Assembly: GCA_016794625.1 (NCBI GenBank)
Contig: JAEUGY010000037.1
Location: 124,001 to 188,000, forward strand
Length of the DNA stretch: 64,000 nt
Origin: Opitutaceae bacterium
GTDB lineage: Bacteria; Verrucomicrobiota; Verrucomicrobiia; Opitutales; Opitutaceae
Reading direction: 5' to 3'
Within the stretch, counting starts at the first letter, position 1, and every line of letters begins with the position of its first letter. The translations under genes and the position numbers were made by a program. This document shows positions 44,861 to 53,732 of this stretch, in pieces. The notes under the pieces are model-generated. The model had not been told where the DNA came from, did no database searches, and saw only the letters and a list, made by a program, of their open reading frames with translations.

Positions 44861-46123
44861 ATGAGTTCTCCCTCTCCGGTGCCGGTGAAGCGTAGCGAGA
44901 TCTTTGGCTGGTGCTGCTTTGACTTCGCGAACTCGGCCTTCACGACCATCATTATCACGGTCGTCTACGCAGTCTACTTCAAGGAGGCGGTGGCTCAGGA
45001 TCATGCTTCCGCGACCAGTTGGTGGGGAAGGGCTTTGGCGATTTCCCAGCTGGTGGTCATCCTCGTGGCGCCCTGGCTCGGCGCAGTGGCGGATTTCACC
45101 GCACGCAAGAAGCGGTTCCTCATGGTCTCGGCCACGACGTGTTCCCTGGCGACGACCGCGCTGTTTTTCACTGGGGCTGGGGACGTGGCTCTCGCGCTCA
45201 GCCTGGTGATTCTGGCCAACGTGGCCTTCTCCGTCAGCGAGAACCTCTGTGCCAGTTTTCTCCCGGAAATCAGTACCCCGGAAAATGTTGGGCGAATTTC
45301 CGGCTATGGCTGGAGTTTTGGTTACATGGGCGGACTGCTCAGCCTCGGGCTGGCCCTGGGCATCATCATGGGGCTGGAGGCGTCGGCGCGATGGACGTTT
45401 GTCATGACCGGAGCCTTCTTTCTTGTCGCCAGTCTGCCCACCCAGCTGTTGCTCCGCGAGCGCTCGGTGCCCAAGGCGCTGCCCCCGGGGCAGACGTACC
45501 TCACGGTGGGGTGGGGGGCGATCGGCAAGACGCTCCGCGAGCTGCCCCAGCATCGCACGCTGGCCCTGTTCTTTGTCGCGTTCACCTTCTTCCTCTCCGG
45601 GTTGATGGCGATCATCACCTTTGCGTCGCTCTTTGGCACGGAGGTGCTGCATCTGACTACGCAGGAAAACATCGGCCTGTTCGCGGCCCTGCAGATCACC
45701 AGTGCGCTTGGGGCGTTTGGGTTCGGCTACTTTCAGGACCGGGTGGGCGCGAAGCCTACCCTCGTCATTGCGCTGCTGCTCTGGGTGGTGGTGTGCGGTT
45801 GGGCGGCGTTCTGCCAGAGCAAGACCGAGTTCTTTCTCATTGGCGCACTGGCGGGTTTTGGCATTGGTTCGCTCCAGTCCTCCAGCCGCGCCGTGGTGGC
45901 GGCACTCACCCCGCCAGGCCGGGCCGGTGAGTTCTTTGGATTCTGGGGACTGTTCGGCAAACTCGGAGGCGTGATCGGCCCGCTCACCATGGGCGAGCTC
46001 GCCACCCACCTCGGTTACCGGTCGGCGGTCCTGATCAACGGAGGCTTTTTTGTCGTTGGCTTGCTTATTCTGCTCGGATTGTCCCTGCCGCGGGCAAAAA
46101 ATGACCAGCCCGTCCCCGTTTGA
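44861..46123 (+). CDS. MFS transporter, UMF1/Atg22-like family
   Basis: Twelve-helix permease of 420 aa. The family start (SEIFGWCCFDFANSAFTTII) is characteristic of the UMF1 (Atg22-like) group, followed by AVVAALTPPGRAGEFFGFWG and LFGKLGGVIGPL. The substrate is unknown; yeast Atg22 exports amino acids from vacuoles. The frame is open upstream to 44264, but ATG 44861 matches the family N-terminus. It is divergent from the desaturase. Confidence 0.89.
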   Translation: MSSPSPVPVKRSEIFGWCCFDFANSAFTTIIITVVYAVYFKEAVAQDHASATSWWGRALAISQLVVILVAPWLGAVADFTARKKRFLMVSATTCSLATTALFFTGAGDVALALSLVILANVAFSVSENLCASFLPEISTPENVGRISGYGWSFGYMGGLLSLGLALGIIMGLEASARWTFVMTGAFFLVASLPTQLLLRERSVPKALPPGQTYLTVGWGAIGKTLRELPQHRTLALFFVAFTFFLSGLMAIITFASLFGTEVLHLTTQENIGLFAALQITSALGAFGFGYFQDRVGAKPTLVIALLLWVVVCGWAAFCQSKTEFFLIGALAGFGIGSLQSSSRAVVAALTPPGRAGEFFGFWGLFGKLGGVIGPLTMGELATHLGYRSAVLINGGFFVVGLLILLGLSLPRAKNDQPVPV

Positions 46124-46139
46124 TCGCCCTTTTGCAGTA

Positions 46140-46227
46140 CCAACGTACTTCGTTGGACGGATATCGGACCCTGTTGTAATAATTTGGCGAAAACGGGCCT
46201 GTTTTAGCCGTAACCGGAGTGTTACGG
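46140..46227 (+). other. Small hairpins after the MFS gene
   Basis: CCAACG-TACTT-CGTTGG (46140-46156) and CCGTAAC...GTTACGG (46208-46227). Neither has a strong T run. They may form the 3' end of the MFS transcript. The rest of 46228-46418 shows nothing recognisable. Confidence 0.35.
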
Positions 46228-46418
46228 GACACCCGGGCATGGCACCTGCTACCGTGCAGGGGTTCGCTGCTTTCAAAGGACCCTCCCCAAGCCAGGTCAG
46301 GTTAGGTTTGGATAGGACAGGTGTTCTTTGACTGACAGGTCGGTGTGAGCGTGGGCTCGGACCGACCATAACTGACGACGCGGGTCTGCTTACCCGTTCA
46401 GTTCGAGTGCCCCCAAAA

Positions 46419-46494
46419 CGATGCCTTTTCCCGGCGGTGGGCTCTGCCCGTCGGCGGGAAAACATCGCGCCGGCCTGCGGTCCGTTTGTGACCG
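46419..46494 (+). promoter_or_regulatory. Structured leader upstream of TonB-domain gene
   Basis: A long imperfect hairpin (46419-46467): CGATG...CATCG at the base, TTTTCCCG pairing with CGGGAAAA, GGGC pairing with GCCC at the tip. A smaller hairpin CGGTC-N7-GACCG (46478-46494) follows. The gene starts 64 bases further. Function unknown. Confidence 0.4.
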
Positions 46495-46557
46495 GTGGTC
46501 GCGCGGTGCTCTCCCAACGAAACATAACTCTCCGCCCTGCGTGCGGAGTTTGCTACC

Positions 46558-46959
46558 ATGAAGAAGATCAAGTCGTCAGTCGTTACGTTCGCCCTCAGCC
46601 TCGGCTTCGTCGCCGCGCCCCTGGCCCTCTCGGCCAAGAGCACGGAGCGGGCCTATGTCGAGTCCTACCGCGGTCGCACGGACATTCCCGTGCCGGTCTC
46701 GGTGGTCATGCCCGAAGTCGGTGCGCGCCATGCGGGTACCGCCGTCGAAGTTGAGTTCACCATCGGTGCGTCCGGCAAACCAGAGAACCTGGTGCTCCGC
46801 CAGACCGTGGATGGCGACCTCGCCGAGACCCTGACCGAGGCGATTGCCCAGTGGGAATTCACGCCGGCGCGCGTCGACGGAGTCGTCGTCGCCCGCAAGC
46901 TCGTCCTCCCCCTGCGCATCGTCGGTTCCGCCGAAGGTGAAGCCGTGGCGATGAAGTAA
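46558..46959 (+). CDS. Secreted TonB-domain-like protein
   Basis: The 133-aa product has a signal peptide (MKKIKSSVVTFALSLGFVAA, cleavage near LSAK) and a TonB C-terminal-like domain (IPVPVSVVMPEVGARHAGTA, VEVEFTIGASGKPENLVLRQ, AIAQWEFTPARVDGVVVARK). As with the gene at 26723, there is no membrane anchor or Pro-rich spacer, so it is unlikely to work as a classical energy transducer. It is monocistronic, with its own strong terminator. Confidence 0.8.
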   Translation: MKKIKSSVVTFALSLGFVAAPLALSAKSTERAYVESYRGRTDIPVPVSVVMPEVGARHAGTAVEVEFTIGASGKPENLVLRQTVDGDLAETLTEAIAQWEFTPARVDGVVVARKLVLPLRIVGSAEGEAVAMK

Positions 46960-47006
46960 CGTGTTAGATGATAGGTTATTAAGTAATAAATAAGACAGAA
47001 ATCAAC

Positions 47007-47048
47007 CGAGGCCGTCCCTTTCACCGGGGACGGCCTCGTGTATTTTTT
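47007..47048 (+). terminator. Rho-independent terminator after TonB-domain gene
   Basis: CGAGGCCGTCCC (47007-47018) pairs perfectly with GGGACGGCCTCG (47027-47038), followed by TGTATTTTTT. Confidence 0.9.
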
Positions 47049-47065
47049 GGGATGCGTGGTAGCTC

Positions 47066-47093
47066 CATTGTAGGCGGCCTCGCTGAGGCCGCA
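47066..47093. repeat. Family B palindrome
   Basis: CATTGTAGGCGGCCTCGCTG followed by AGGCCGCA. Same element as at 37961 and 59225. Confidence 0.78.
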
Positions 47094-47178
47094 TGGCCTT
47101 GAGGACGCCCGATGACTCTTTCTTTCATGAGAAGGAGGCTCGGGTAAAAAGCGTCGCGCCGCCGTCGGTGCCCCGACC

Positions 47179-47374
47179 CACTCTGTGCGTTCCGCGCACT
47201 CTGTGGTTCAAGGACTTACGATCGGACGATTAACCACAGAGTGCACAGATTACACAGAGTGACGAACTGGCAGCCAGGTTGAGATCCGACCACTCCGTGC
47301 ATTCTGTGCAATCTGTGGTTCAACGTCTTGCGATCGGAAGGTTTGACCACGGAGTGCACAGACTACACAGAGTG
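47179..47374. repeat. Tandem pair of long inverted repeats
   Basis: Unit 1: arms 47179-47208 and 47232-47261. Unit 2: arms 47291-47320 and 47345-47374. Arms contain CACTCTGTG / CACAGAGTG motifs twice each. The loops of both units share CGATCGGA. The units are about 80% alike by eye. The region would form two long cruciforms. Confidence 0.85.
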
Positions 47375-47447
47375 GCGATACCTCGGACCTGAGGATTTCA
47401 CCTAGTGCAGTGCCGAACGGCCGTGACGATGTACGGGGAGAAATCCT

Positions 47448-48257
47448 ATGCGCGTTCGTCGTCAGTTTCTTGTTGGTTCCCTTCTGGTCGCTTCGCTGCG
47501 GCTGGCGGCATCGGATCCGGCTCATGCCCCGGTTTCGGCCCAGGCCGTCGATTCAGGCGAGGCGTTTCGTTTTCTCGTCGAGGGGAATGCCCGGTTCATG
47601 GAAGGCAAACCTTCCGGTGCGGGCCGCGATGAAGCCCGGCGGCTCGATGTGGCGAAGAACGGCCAGCATCCCTTTGCGACCGTGTTGTCGTGCTCCGATT
47701 CCCGCGTTCCGGTCGAGCTGCTCTTCGATCAAGGGATCGGCGATGTCTTTGTCGTGCGGGTGGCAGGCAACGTTTCGGATACCGACGAAATTGGAACCAT
47801 TGAATATGGGGTGGGACACCTGCACACCCCCCTGCTCGTGGTCATGGGCCACACCAGTTGCGGTGCGGTCAAAGCCGTGATGGAAGGGGCGGAGGTGCAC
47901 GGCAGCATCCCGGCGCTGGTCGACAATGTGGCGCCGGCGGTCCGCCTCGCGCGAGCGAAGTACGAAGGATCACCCCGACTCTTTCAGGAAGCGGTGCGCA
48001 TGAACGTCTGGATGTCGATCGAGGACGTGTTCAAGCGCAGCGAGGAAGTGCGCAGCCTGGTCAAGGCGGGCAAACTGCAAGTGGTCGGAGCGCTCTATGT
48101 CTTGGAAACCGGCGCCGTTATCTGGATGGGAGAACACCCAGAGAAGACGCGTCTGATGACACCGCCGGGCGCGCGTCCTGCGGCCCCCGGTGGCGGGGCT
48201 CGCCCCGCGACCAAACCCGCCGTCGCCGCCACCAAGCCGGCGCCGGGTGGGCACTGA
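47448..48257 (+). CDS. Periplasmic beta-class carbonic anhydrase
   Basis: Interconverts CO2 and bicarbonate using zinc. Zinc ligands are in SCSDSRVPVELLFDQGIGDV and VMGHTSCGAVKA (Cys, His, Cys), with the Asp-Arg pair of SDSR. A signal peptide (MRVRRQFLVGSLLVASLRLA, cleavage near LAAS) places it outside the cytoplasm. The C-terminal tail (about residues 238-269) is Ala/Pro/Gly/Lys-rich and dispensable-looking. GGGGAGAAA upstream of the ATG is a good ribosome site. At 269 aa it is longer than the catalytic core. Confidence 0.92.
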   Translation: MRVRRQFLVGSLLVASLRLAASDPAHAPVSAQAVDSGEAFRFLVEGNARFMEGKPSGAGRDEARRLDVAKNGQHPFATVLSCSDSRVPVELLFDQGIGDVFVVRVAGNVSDTDEIGTIEYGVGHLHTPLLVVMGHTSCGAVKAVMEGAEVHGSIPALVDNVAPAVRLARAKYEGSPRLFQEAVRMNVWMSIEDVFKRSEEVRSLVKAGKLQVVGALYVLETGAVIWMGEHPEKTRLMTPPGARPAAPGGGARPATKPAVAATKPAPGGH

Positions 48258-48452
48258 TCTAGGTTCCCGCCGTTGCGGTTGGGCGAGGCTGCTCGGTGCG
48301 CGCGTGCCTAGACCGAAGACGGTCGGAGCGAGCGAAACTACTAGGCCCTTTCGCGACATTTGGCGTAAAAGTGCGCACCCGGCACTCGTCGCTCGACAGT
48401 GGGACGTGACCGGGGTGGAGATGAGGCAGTTAGCCCCGCCCCACCTGCAATC

Positions 48453-48992
48453 GTGCCCCCGTCAGATCCCGAGACTGCGCGTTGGTTTGCCGAAGAAGTC
48501 CAGCCCCACGAGTCGGAGCTGCGGGCTTACTTGCGGGCGCGTTTTTCGGCCCACCTGGACATTGATGATCTGGTTCAGGAGACGTATGCCCGGCTTTTGC
48601 AGGCCCGGGAGCAAGCGCCCCTGCGTTCCGCGAAGGCGTATCTGTTCACCACCGCACGCAACGCCGCCTTTGATGTGTTTCGCCGTCGAAAGATTGTCGC
48701 CATCGATGGCATAGCAGAATTGGAGCTGCTGCCCGTCTTGGAAGAGAGGCCCGGTGTCGCCGAGTCTGTTTGTCATGATCAGGAACTTCAACTTTTGGCC
48801 GAGGCCATCCAGGCCCTGCCCGAGCGCTGCCGCCGCGTGCTGACGTTGCGCAAACTGCATGGGTGCTCGCATCGGGAGATCGCGCAGCAACTGGGCATCG
48901 CCGAGAATACGGTCAATGCACAGGTGGCGATCGGCGTCCTGCGCATCCGCGACTACCTGCGCGCCCACGGGGTGCCCCACCGGGTTACGTAA
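48453..48992 (+). CDS. ECF sigma factor (FecI-like)
   Basis: RNA polymerase sigma factor, about 179 aa from GTG 48453; GTG 48399 is an alternative. Region 2 (ELRAYLRARFSAHLDIDDLV, QETYARLL) and region 4 (LPERCRRVLTLRKLHGCSHR, EIAQQLGIAENTVNAQVAI) are clear. It is followed by a FecR-type regulator whose ATG overlaps its stop codon (TAATG), and then a TonB receptor with an STN domain: the three-part FecI/FecR/FecA cell-surface signalling layout. Confidence 0.9.
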   Translation: MPPSDPETARWFAEEVQPHESELRAYLRARFSAHLDIDDLVQETYARLLQAREQAPLRSAKAYLFTTARNAAFDVFRRRKIVAIDGIAELELLPVLEERPGVAESVCHDQELQLLAEAIQALPERCRRVLTLRKLHGCSHREIAQQLGIAENTVNAQVAIGVLRIRDYLRAHGVPHRVT

Positions 48993-50059
48993 TGGCCTCT
49001 TCTTCGACACCTCCTGAACCCAATCCGTCGCCCGAACTGATCGAGGCGGCCGCTGCGGCGTGGCTGAGCTTGCGCGACCGGGGCCTGAGTCAGACGGAAA
49101 CGGCGGAGTTCGTCCGCTGGCTGCAGCAGGATCCGCAGCACGCCGCGGTGTTTGCCGAACTGGATCGCGTCTGGCAGGACTGCGACCGCCTGAGCGCGGT
49201 GCCCGCTCCGGCGAACACAGACGCGGCGCCGGACGCCGATCTGCTGGCGCCGCGGGTGCGCGCGCGACGCCCCCGGCTCGCCGTCCGGTTGGGGTTCGGC
49301 CTCGCGGCCGCCGCCGCGGTCGCCCTGCTGATCGGACTGCCCTTCTGGTCGCCCGCTCCCCGGCACACGGCCGAAACCGTGGTGGGGGCATTCCAGAAAC
49401 TGGACTTGCCGGATGGCTCGGTGGCCCAGCTCAACACCAACTCCGCGATCGATACCGACTTCACGGCGAACGAACGGCGCGTCGCGGTCGTGCGGGGCGA
49501 GGTGTATTTCAACGTCAGCAAGGACCCCGACCGCCCGTTCATCGTCACCAGCGGTGGGATTGCCGTCCGCGCCGTCGGCACGGCGTTCAACGTCCGGCAA
49601 CGTGAACATGCACTCGAGGTGCTGGTGACCGAGGGACGCGTGCGGGTGGACGATGTGCGGGAGGGACGTTCCCTGCTCCCCACCCCCGCGGCGTCGGAGG
49701 CTCCCCCGTTGCTGGTGGCAGGGGAACGCGCGATTGTGTCCACCGCCTCTTCGCCGACCTCGCCCGCCCTGCCGCCTGCCACCGTCGAGAAGGTTGATCT
49801 CTCGGTGGCTCAGCGGGCGCTGGCCTGGCAGGAGCGCCGCCTGGAATTTGACGAGGCTCCCCTCTCCGAGGTGGTCGGCGAATTCAACCGCTACAACCGC
49901 CACCAGCTGGTCATCGCCGATCCCGCGCTCGCTTCGAAGCGCTTCAGCGGGACCTTCCGGGCCGACAGCTACGAGTCCCTCGTTCGGCTCCTCGAAACCG
50001 ACTTTGGCGTGACCGCCAGCCGCTCCGACCGTGAGATCGTGCTGCACGTCCATCGATGA
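48992..50059 (+). CDS. FecR-family anti-sigma regulator
   Basis: Inner-membrane regulator of 355 aa that links the receptor signal to the ECF sigma. Cytoplasmic DUF4880-like start (AAAAAWLSLRDRGLSQTETA, EFVRWLQQDPQHAAVFAELD), one membrane helix (LGFGLAAAAAVALLIGLPFW, about residues 96-115), and the periplasmic FecR domain (GAFQKLDLPDGSVAQLNTNS, VRGEVYFNVSKDPDRPFIVT, VRAVGTAFNVR), plus a C-terminal domain (FDEAPLSEVVGEFNRYNRHQ) that resembles the STN fold. Coupled to the sigma gene by a one-base overlap. Confidence 0.93.
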   Translation: MASSSTPPEPNPSPELIEAAAAAWLSLRDRGLSQTETAEFVRWLQQDPQHAAVFAELDRVWQDCDRLSAVPAPANTDAAPDADLLAPRVRARRPRLAVRLGFGLAAAAAVALLIGLPFWSPAPRHTAETVVGAFQKLDLPDGSVAQLNTNSAIDTDFTANERRVAVVRGEVYFNVSKDPDRPFIVTSGGIAVRAVGTAFNVRQREHALEVLVTEGRVRVDDVREGRSLLPTPAASEAPPLLVAGERAIVSTASSPTSPALPPATVEKVDLSVAQRALAWQERRLEFDEAPLSEVVGEFNRYNRHQLVIADPALASKRFSGTFRADSYESLVRLLETDFGVTASRSDREIVLHVHR

Positions 50060-50217
50060 CGGCGGCATCTCGCCGGCCGCCGCCCGCGGCGAGGAGGCAC
50101 AGGTCGTCTCCTCGGAAGGCGGCCGAGTGCACGCTGGCCGGGGGCGGACTCGTCCGGCCGGAGCGTTTGTCTGGCTGAATAGTATTTGTTGTTCAGTGAC
50201 AGATGAAACTCTGGAGC

Positions 50218-50235
50218 GGCGCGCCTGGGCGCGCC
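50218..50235 (+). terminator. GC-rich hairpin between FecR gene and receptor gene
   Basis: GGCGCGC (50218-50224) pairs with GCGCGCC (50229-50235), followed by TTCTT. It may attenuate read-through from the sigma/FecR genes into the receptor. The rest of the 283-base gap (50060-50342) has a T-rich stretch at about 50180-50200 but no confident promoter. Confidence 0.45.
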
Positions 50236-50342
50236 TTCTTCGCGTTCTGGTAGGTTTCTTCAAAAAGTGTCTAGCAGTTTTCTGCGCGCCGCACGTCTGC
50301 CTTGGTGACCTAGCTCCCTGGGTTGCCCCCATCGCAGACCGC

Positions 50343-53300
50343 ATGCCCCGACTTTTCGCAGGCCCGCCCGGCCCCCTCCGCCGTACTCCCGTCCGCATAC
50401 ACGTTTCGCTGCGGATGCTGGCGTGCCTGGGCCTGATGCTGCCGTCGGGTGCGCAGGCTGCGGACGCGGTCCGGCGGGCGTTTGCCATCCCGGAGGGCGA
50501 CGCGAAAGTCACGTTGAAGCAGTTCGCCGCCCAGTCGCGGGAGCAGGTGCTCTACTCGCCGGACGACGTCGGCGGCGTGCGGACCCAGGCGGTGCACGGC
50601 GAACTCGCACCCATTGAAGCCCTGGCGCGCATGCTTGAGCGCACCCCGCTGCGCGCGCGGCAGGATGAACGGACCAAGGCCATCTCGATCATCGCGAAGG
50701 CCCCTTCGCAGGCCCCGCCGGCGACGGCGAACGCCAGCCAAGCCCCGATCCGCGAAAAACCCTCCACCCCTCTCAGACCCATGAAACGCTCTCTTCCGGC
50801 GCGGCTTACCTCCGCCGTCGCCGCTCTCACCGCCGCCGTGGCGACCGCCCAGATCCCCCCGACGTCCATCGATAGCTCGGCCCCGGGCCAAGAAACGGTG
50901 ACCCTTTCCCCCTTCAGTGTCACTTCGTCAAAGGATTTTGGTTACACGGCCGCGAACTCCCTGGCCGGCGGACGCCTGTCCTCCCCCCTGCAGGAAATGG
51001 CTAGCTCGGTCTCCGTGCTGACCCGCGAGTTCCTCGACGACATCGCCGCCACCGACCTGCTGACGGCCTCGAACTATTTTCCCAACGCCGTGCCCGGGAA
51101 TCCGGCCAGCATGAACGACTATGGAGTCAGCCTGCGCGGATTTCCCTCGGGGTTTCTCTACCGGAATTTCTTCATCAGCTACGTCAACCCTGACAGCTAC
51201 GTCACCGAACGTCTGGACTCCGCGCGCGGACCCAATGCTCTGGTGTTCGGCGACACCAAGGCGGGCGGAACGCTCAATCTGTCCACCAAACAGGCGAAGT
51301 TCCGCAACTTCGGTCAGATCACCTATCGCTACAACAGCGAGGGCGGATTCGGCCGCACGACCGGTGATCTCAATCTCAAGGTGACGGACACCTTGGCGGT
51401 TCGCGGCGGGCTCCTGTACCAGGATGAGAACGACTGGCGCGACTTCACCTATACGAAGCGGGAGGGTGGATTTATCACGGCCACTTGGACGCCCTTCAAG
51501 AACACCACGGTCCGGTTCGAGACGGAAACCTACACGCAGAATCAGTCCTCACCTTGGCTGGGATCCGTATTGCGGGACAGTTATGGGAGCTGGGACGGGG
51601 TCACCACCTACACCGCCATCAACCAGCCCATTGTGGCCGGCTCGGGGACCTCGCGCCTGGGCGCCAACTACAAGGTCTACATGCCCGGCACCGGGCTGAA
51701 CGTGGTGGATTGGACAGGCTTCGCGCAGACGGCCGGCTCGGGTTACCAGCTCGACACCTATCGCCCTGGATACCTTCCCGCGTCCACCCCGGTGGTGCCC
51801 TATCGCGGCTACAACATTCGACTCGGGGACGACAGCGATGTCGAACTGGACTATCACACCTACGCCGCGTTCGTGGAGCACCAGGTGGGCGACCGTCTCT
51901 TCCTGGAGGTGGCGGGTAACTTCGCCCAACAGCAGCGCGAGCAGCTCCAACTGTCCACCGAAGGCGTGTTTTGGGACGTCAACCGGAACCTGCCGAACGG
52001 CTCGGTCAATCCGAACTTTGGCAAGCGCTACACGGAGACGGGACAGTTCTCCTTCACCACCCAGGAAAACACGCTTTACGAAGCGCGCGCCTCGGCGGCC
52101 TACGTGACCAAGCTGGGGTCCTGGTCGGATCATCGGATCCTGGTGGGAGCGGGGTACCGGCGCGACCAGTATCGCGACTACACGACGCAGGTCATGGTCG
52201 ACGTACCGGGAGCGCGTTTCCAGAACCCCTTTGCCAATCCGAATTCCTTGCGCATGCGCGTTTACGAGGATCGCCGCGGGATCGATCAGCAGTTGCCCAC
52301 GGGCGTGAAGACCGGCCTTTGGAATTTCTTCCCGGGTGAGGACAAGGACCTTTACTCGGGACAGTTTGCTGCCTCGTCCAAGTGGTTCAAGGACCGCCGC
52401 CTGGTCACGCTGGTGGGGGTGCGCCATGACAAGCTGCGCAAGAAGCGGGTGACAGCCAATGTCGACGCCGCGGATGGCCGTTTTTCGAGCTACAATGATC
52501 GGCTCCCGGGCGACGACTTCAAGCCGGTGATGTCCACCACCGCGGGCGCCGTGTATCGTCTCACCTCGTGGCTCTCGCCCTACGCGGCGTATTCAGAGGG
52601 TTACGACACATCGAACGTTGGCTTTCTGATCGATCCCGCGACCGGCATTCCCAATGTACCGCTGCCCGCCAAGGAGTCGACGGGCTTCGAGTTCGGGGCG
52701 AAGTTCTCGCTGCTCGAGGGCCGGGTGACTGGTTCGGTGGGATATTACCAGAATGAACAGACCAACGACTCCAACACCGGGGTGAGTTTCCCGCGCAATG
52801 AAATCAACGCGCTGTGGAATGTGGTCGACAATGTCGCGACCAGCCTCCGGCAGATTCCGGTGAATCCGTCCGAAGTGATCGATTACAAGGGCACCGGCGT
52901 CGAGTTCGAGGTCACGGCCAACCTGACCAAGAACTGGCGCGCGCTCTTGAATGTGTCGTTCCCGGACACGGAGCGCCAGGGCGGCTTCAACCGCACGATC
53001 GCCTACTATACAATCAACCGCGCCGAGTGGCAGCGGACGCTGGATGCGCTGGTGGCCTCCAACGACGCGCGCACGACCACGTTCCGGAACAACCTGCAGA
53101 CCGTGGACAGCCGGATTGCCTCCGTGGCCAACGGACTGCCTCTTTCGGGCATGGTCGATTATACGGCGAACCTCTTCACGAATTACGAATTCACCTCCGG
53201 CGCGCTCAAGGGACTGCGCCTGGGCGGTGGGGCGAATTTCCGCGGTGACCGCTATGTCGGTTACCAGCAGCGGATCGCGAACGATCCCAAGTCGTTTGAG

Positions 53301-53537
53301 CGGCTGGAGACCAAGGGTTATGCCTTGTTCTCCTTCTCGGCCGGCTACCGCATGAAGCTGTTCAACCGACCCGTCAGCGTGCAGCTGAATGTGGAGAATG
53401 TCTTCGACGAACAGTTCAAGCGCTACTTCACCTACAACACCGTCACAACGCCTGAGGGTAACGTCGTCTTCAACGGCAACAGCTACGGCCTGCAGGCGCC
53501 GCGCCGCTTCATCCTCTCGACGGATCTGAGGTTCTGA
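50343..53537 (+). CDS. TonB-dependent receptor with N-terminal STN signalling domain
   Basis: Outer-membrane importer/signal transducer of 1064 aa from ATG 50343. A signal peptide (LACLGLMLPSGAQA) is followed by an STN domain (KVTLKQFAAQSREQVLYSPD, ALARMLERTPLRARQDERT), a linker, then at residue 147 a second signal-peptide-like stretch beginning MKRSLPARLTSAVAALTAAV. Plug and barrel follow (SSVSVLTREFLDDIAATDLL; C-terminal FILSTDLRF with terminal aromatic). The internal ATG at 50781 could start a complete 918-aa receptor. The substrate is unknown. Confidence 0.9.
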   Translation: MPRLFAGPPGPLRRTPVRIHVSLRMLACLGLMLPSGAQAADAVRRAFAIPEGDAKVTLKQFAAQSREQVLYSPDDVGGVRTQAVHGELAPIEALARMLERTPLRARQDERTKAISIIAKAPSQAPPATANASQAPIREKPSTPLRPMKRSLPARLTSAVAALTAAVATAQIPPTSIDSSAPGQETVTLSPFSVTSSKDFGYTAANSLAGGRLSSPLQEMASSVSVLTREFLDDIAATDLLTASNYFPNAVPGNPASMNDYGVSLRGFPSGFLYRNFFISYVNPDSYVTERLDSARGPNALVFGDTKAGGTLNLSTKQAKFRNFGQITYRYNSEGGFGRTTGDLNLKVTDTLAVRGGLLYQDENDWRDFTYTKREGGFITATWTPFKNTTVRFETETYTQNQSSPWLGSVLRDSYGSWDGVTTYTAINQPIVAGSGTSRLGANYKVYMPGTGLNVVDWTGFAQTAGSGYQLDTYRPGYLPASTPVVPYRGYNIRLGDDSDVELDYHTYAAFVEHQVGDRLFLEVAGNFAQQQREQLQLSTEGVFWDVNRNLPNGSVNPNFGKRYTETGQFSFTTQENTLYEARASAAYVTKLGSWSDHRILVGAGYRRDQYRDYTTQVMVDVPGARFQNPFANPNSLRMRVYEDRRGIDQQLPTGVKTGLWNFFPGEDKDLYSGQFAASSKWFKDRRLVTLVGVRHDKLRKKRVTANVDAADGRFSSYNDRLPGDDFKPVMSTTAGAVYRLTSWLSPYAAYSEGYDTSNVGFLIDPATGIPNVPLPAKESTGFEFGAKFSLLEGRVTGSVGYYQNEQTNDSNTGVSFPRNEINALWNVVDNVATSLRQIPVNPSEVIDYKGTGVEFEVTANLTKNWRALLNVSFPDTERQGGFNRTIAYYTINRAEWQRTLDALVASNDARTTTFRNNLQTVDSRIASVANGLPLSGMVDYTANLFTNYEFTSGALKGLRLGGGANFRGDRYVGYQQRIANDPKSFERLETKGYALFSFSAGYRMKLFNRPVSVQLNVENVFDEQFKRYFTYNTVTTPEGNVVFNGNSYGLQAPRRFILSTDLRF

Positions 53538-53566
53538 TTGTCGACGATTCGGTTTTGAGTTGAGCG

Positions 53567-53720
53567 AATGTAGGGCCGCCCCTGGCGGGCGCGCCTGGCG
53601 TTGCGGACGAAAATCCGACGCGTCCACCTGTGACCCACGTTTTCGGTTGGGTACCGTTTCGATGATGCGGTGCGGTGGTGCTTTCGACGCCCGGCGCGCC
53701 CGCGAGGGGCGGCCCTACAG
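53567..53720. repeat. Family C inverted repeat pair, copy 4
   Basis: The left unit is AATGTAGGGCCGCCCCTGGC (53567 on) and the right unit ends GGGGCGGCCCTACAG (53687-53720). It fills the gap between the receptor and a convergent kinase-like gene. Confidence 0.8.
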
Positions 53721-53732
53721 CGGAACCAGGAT

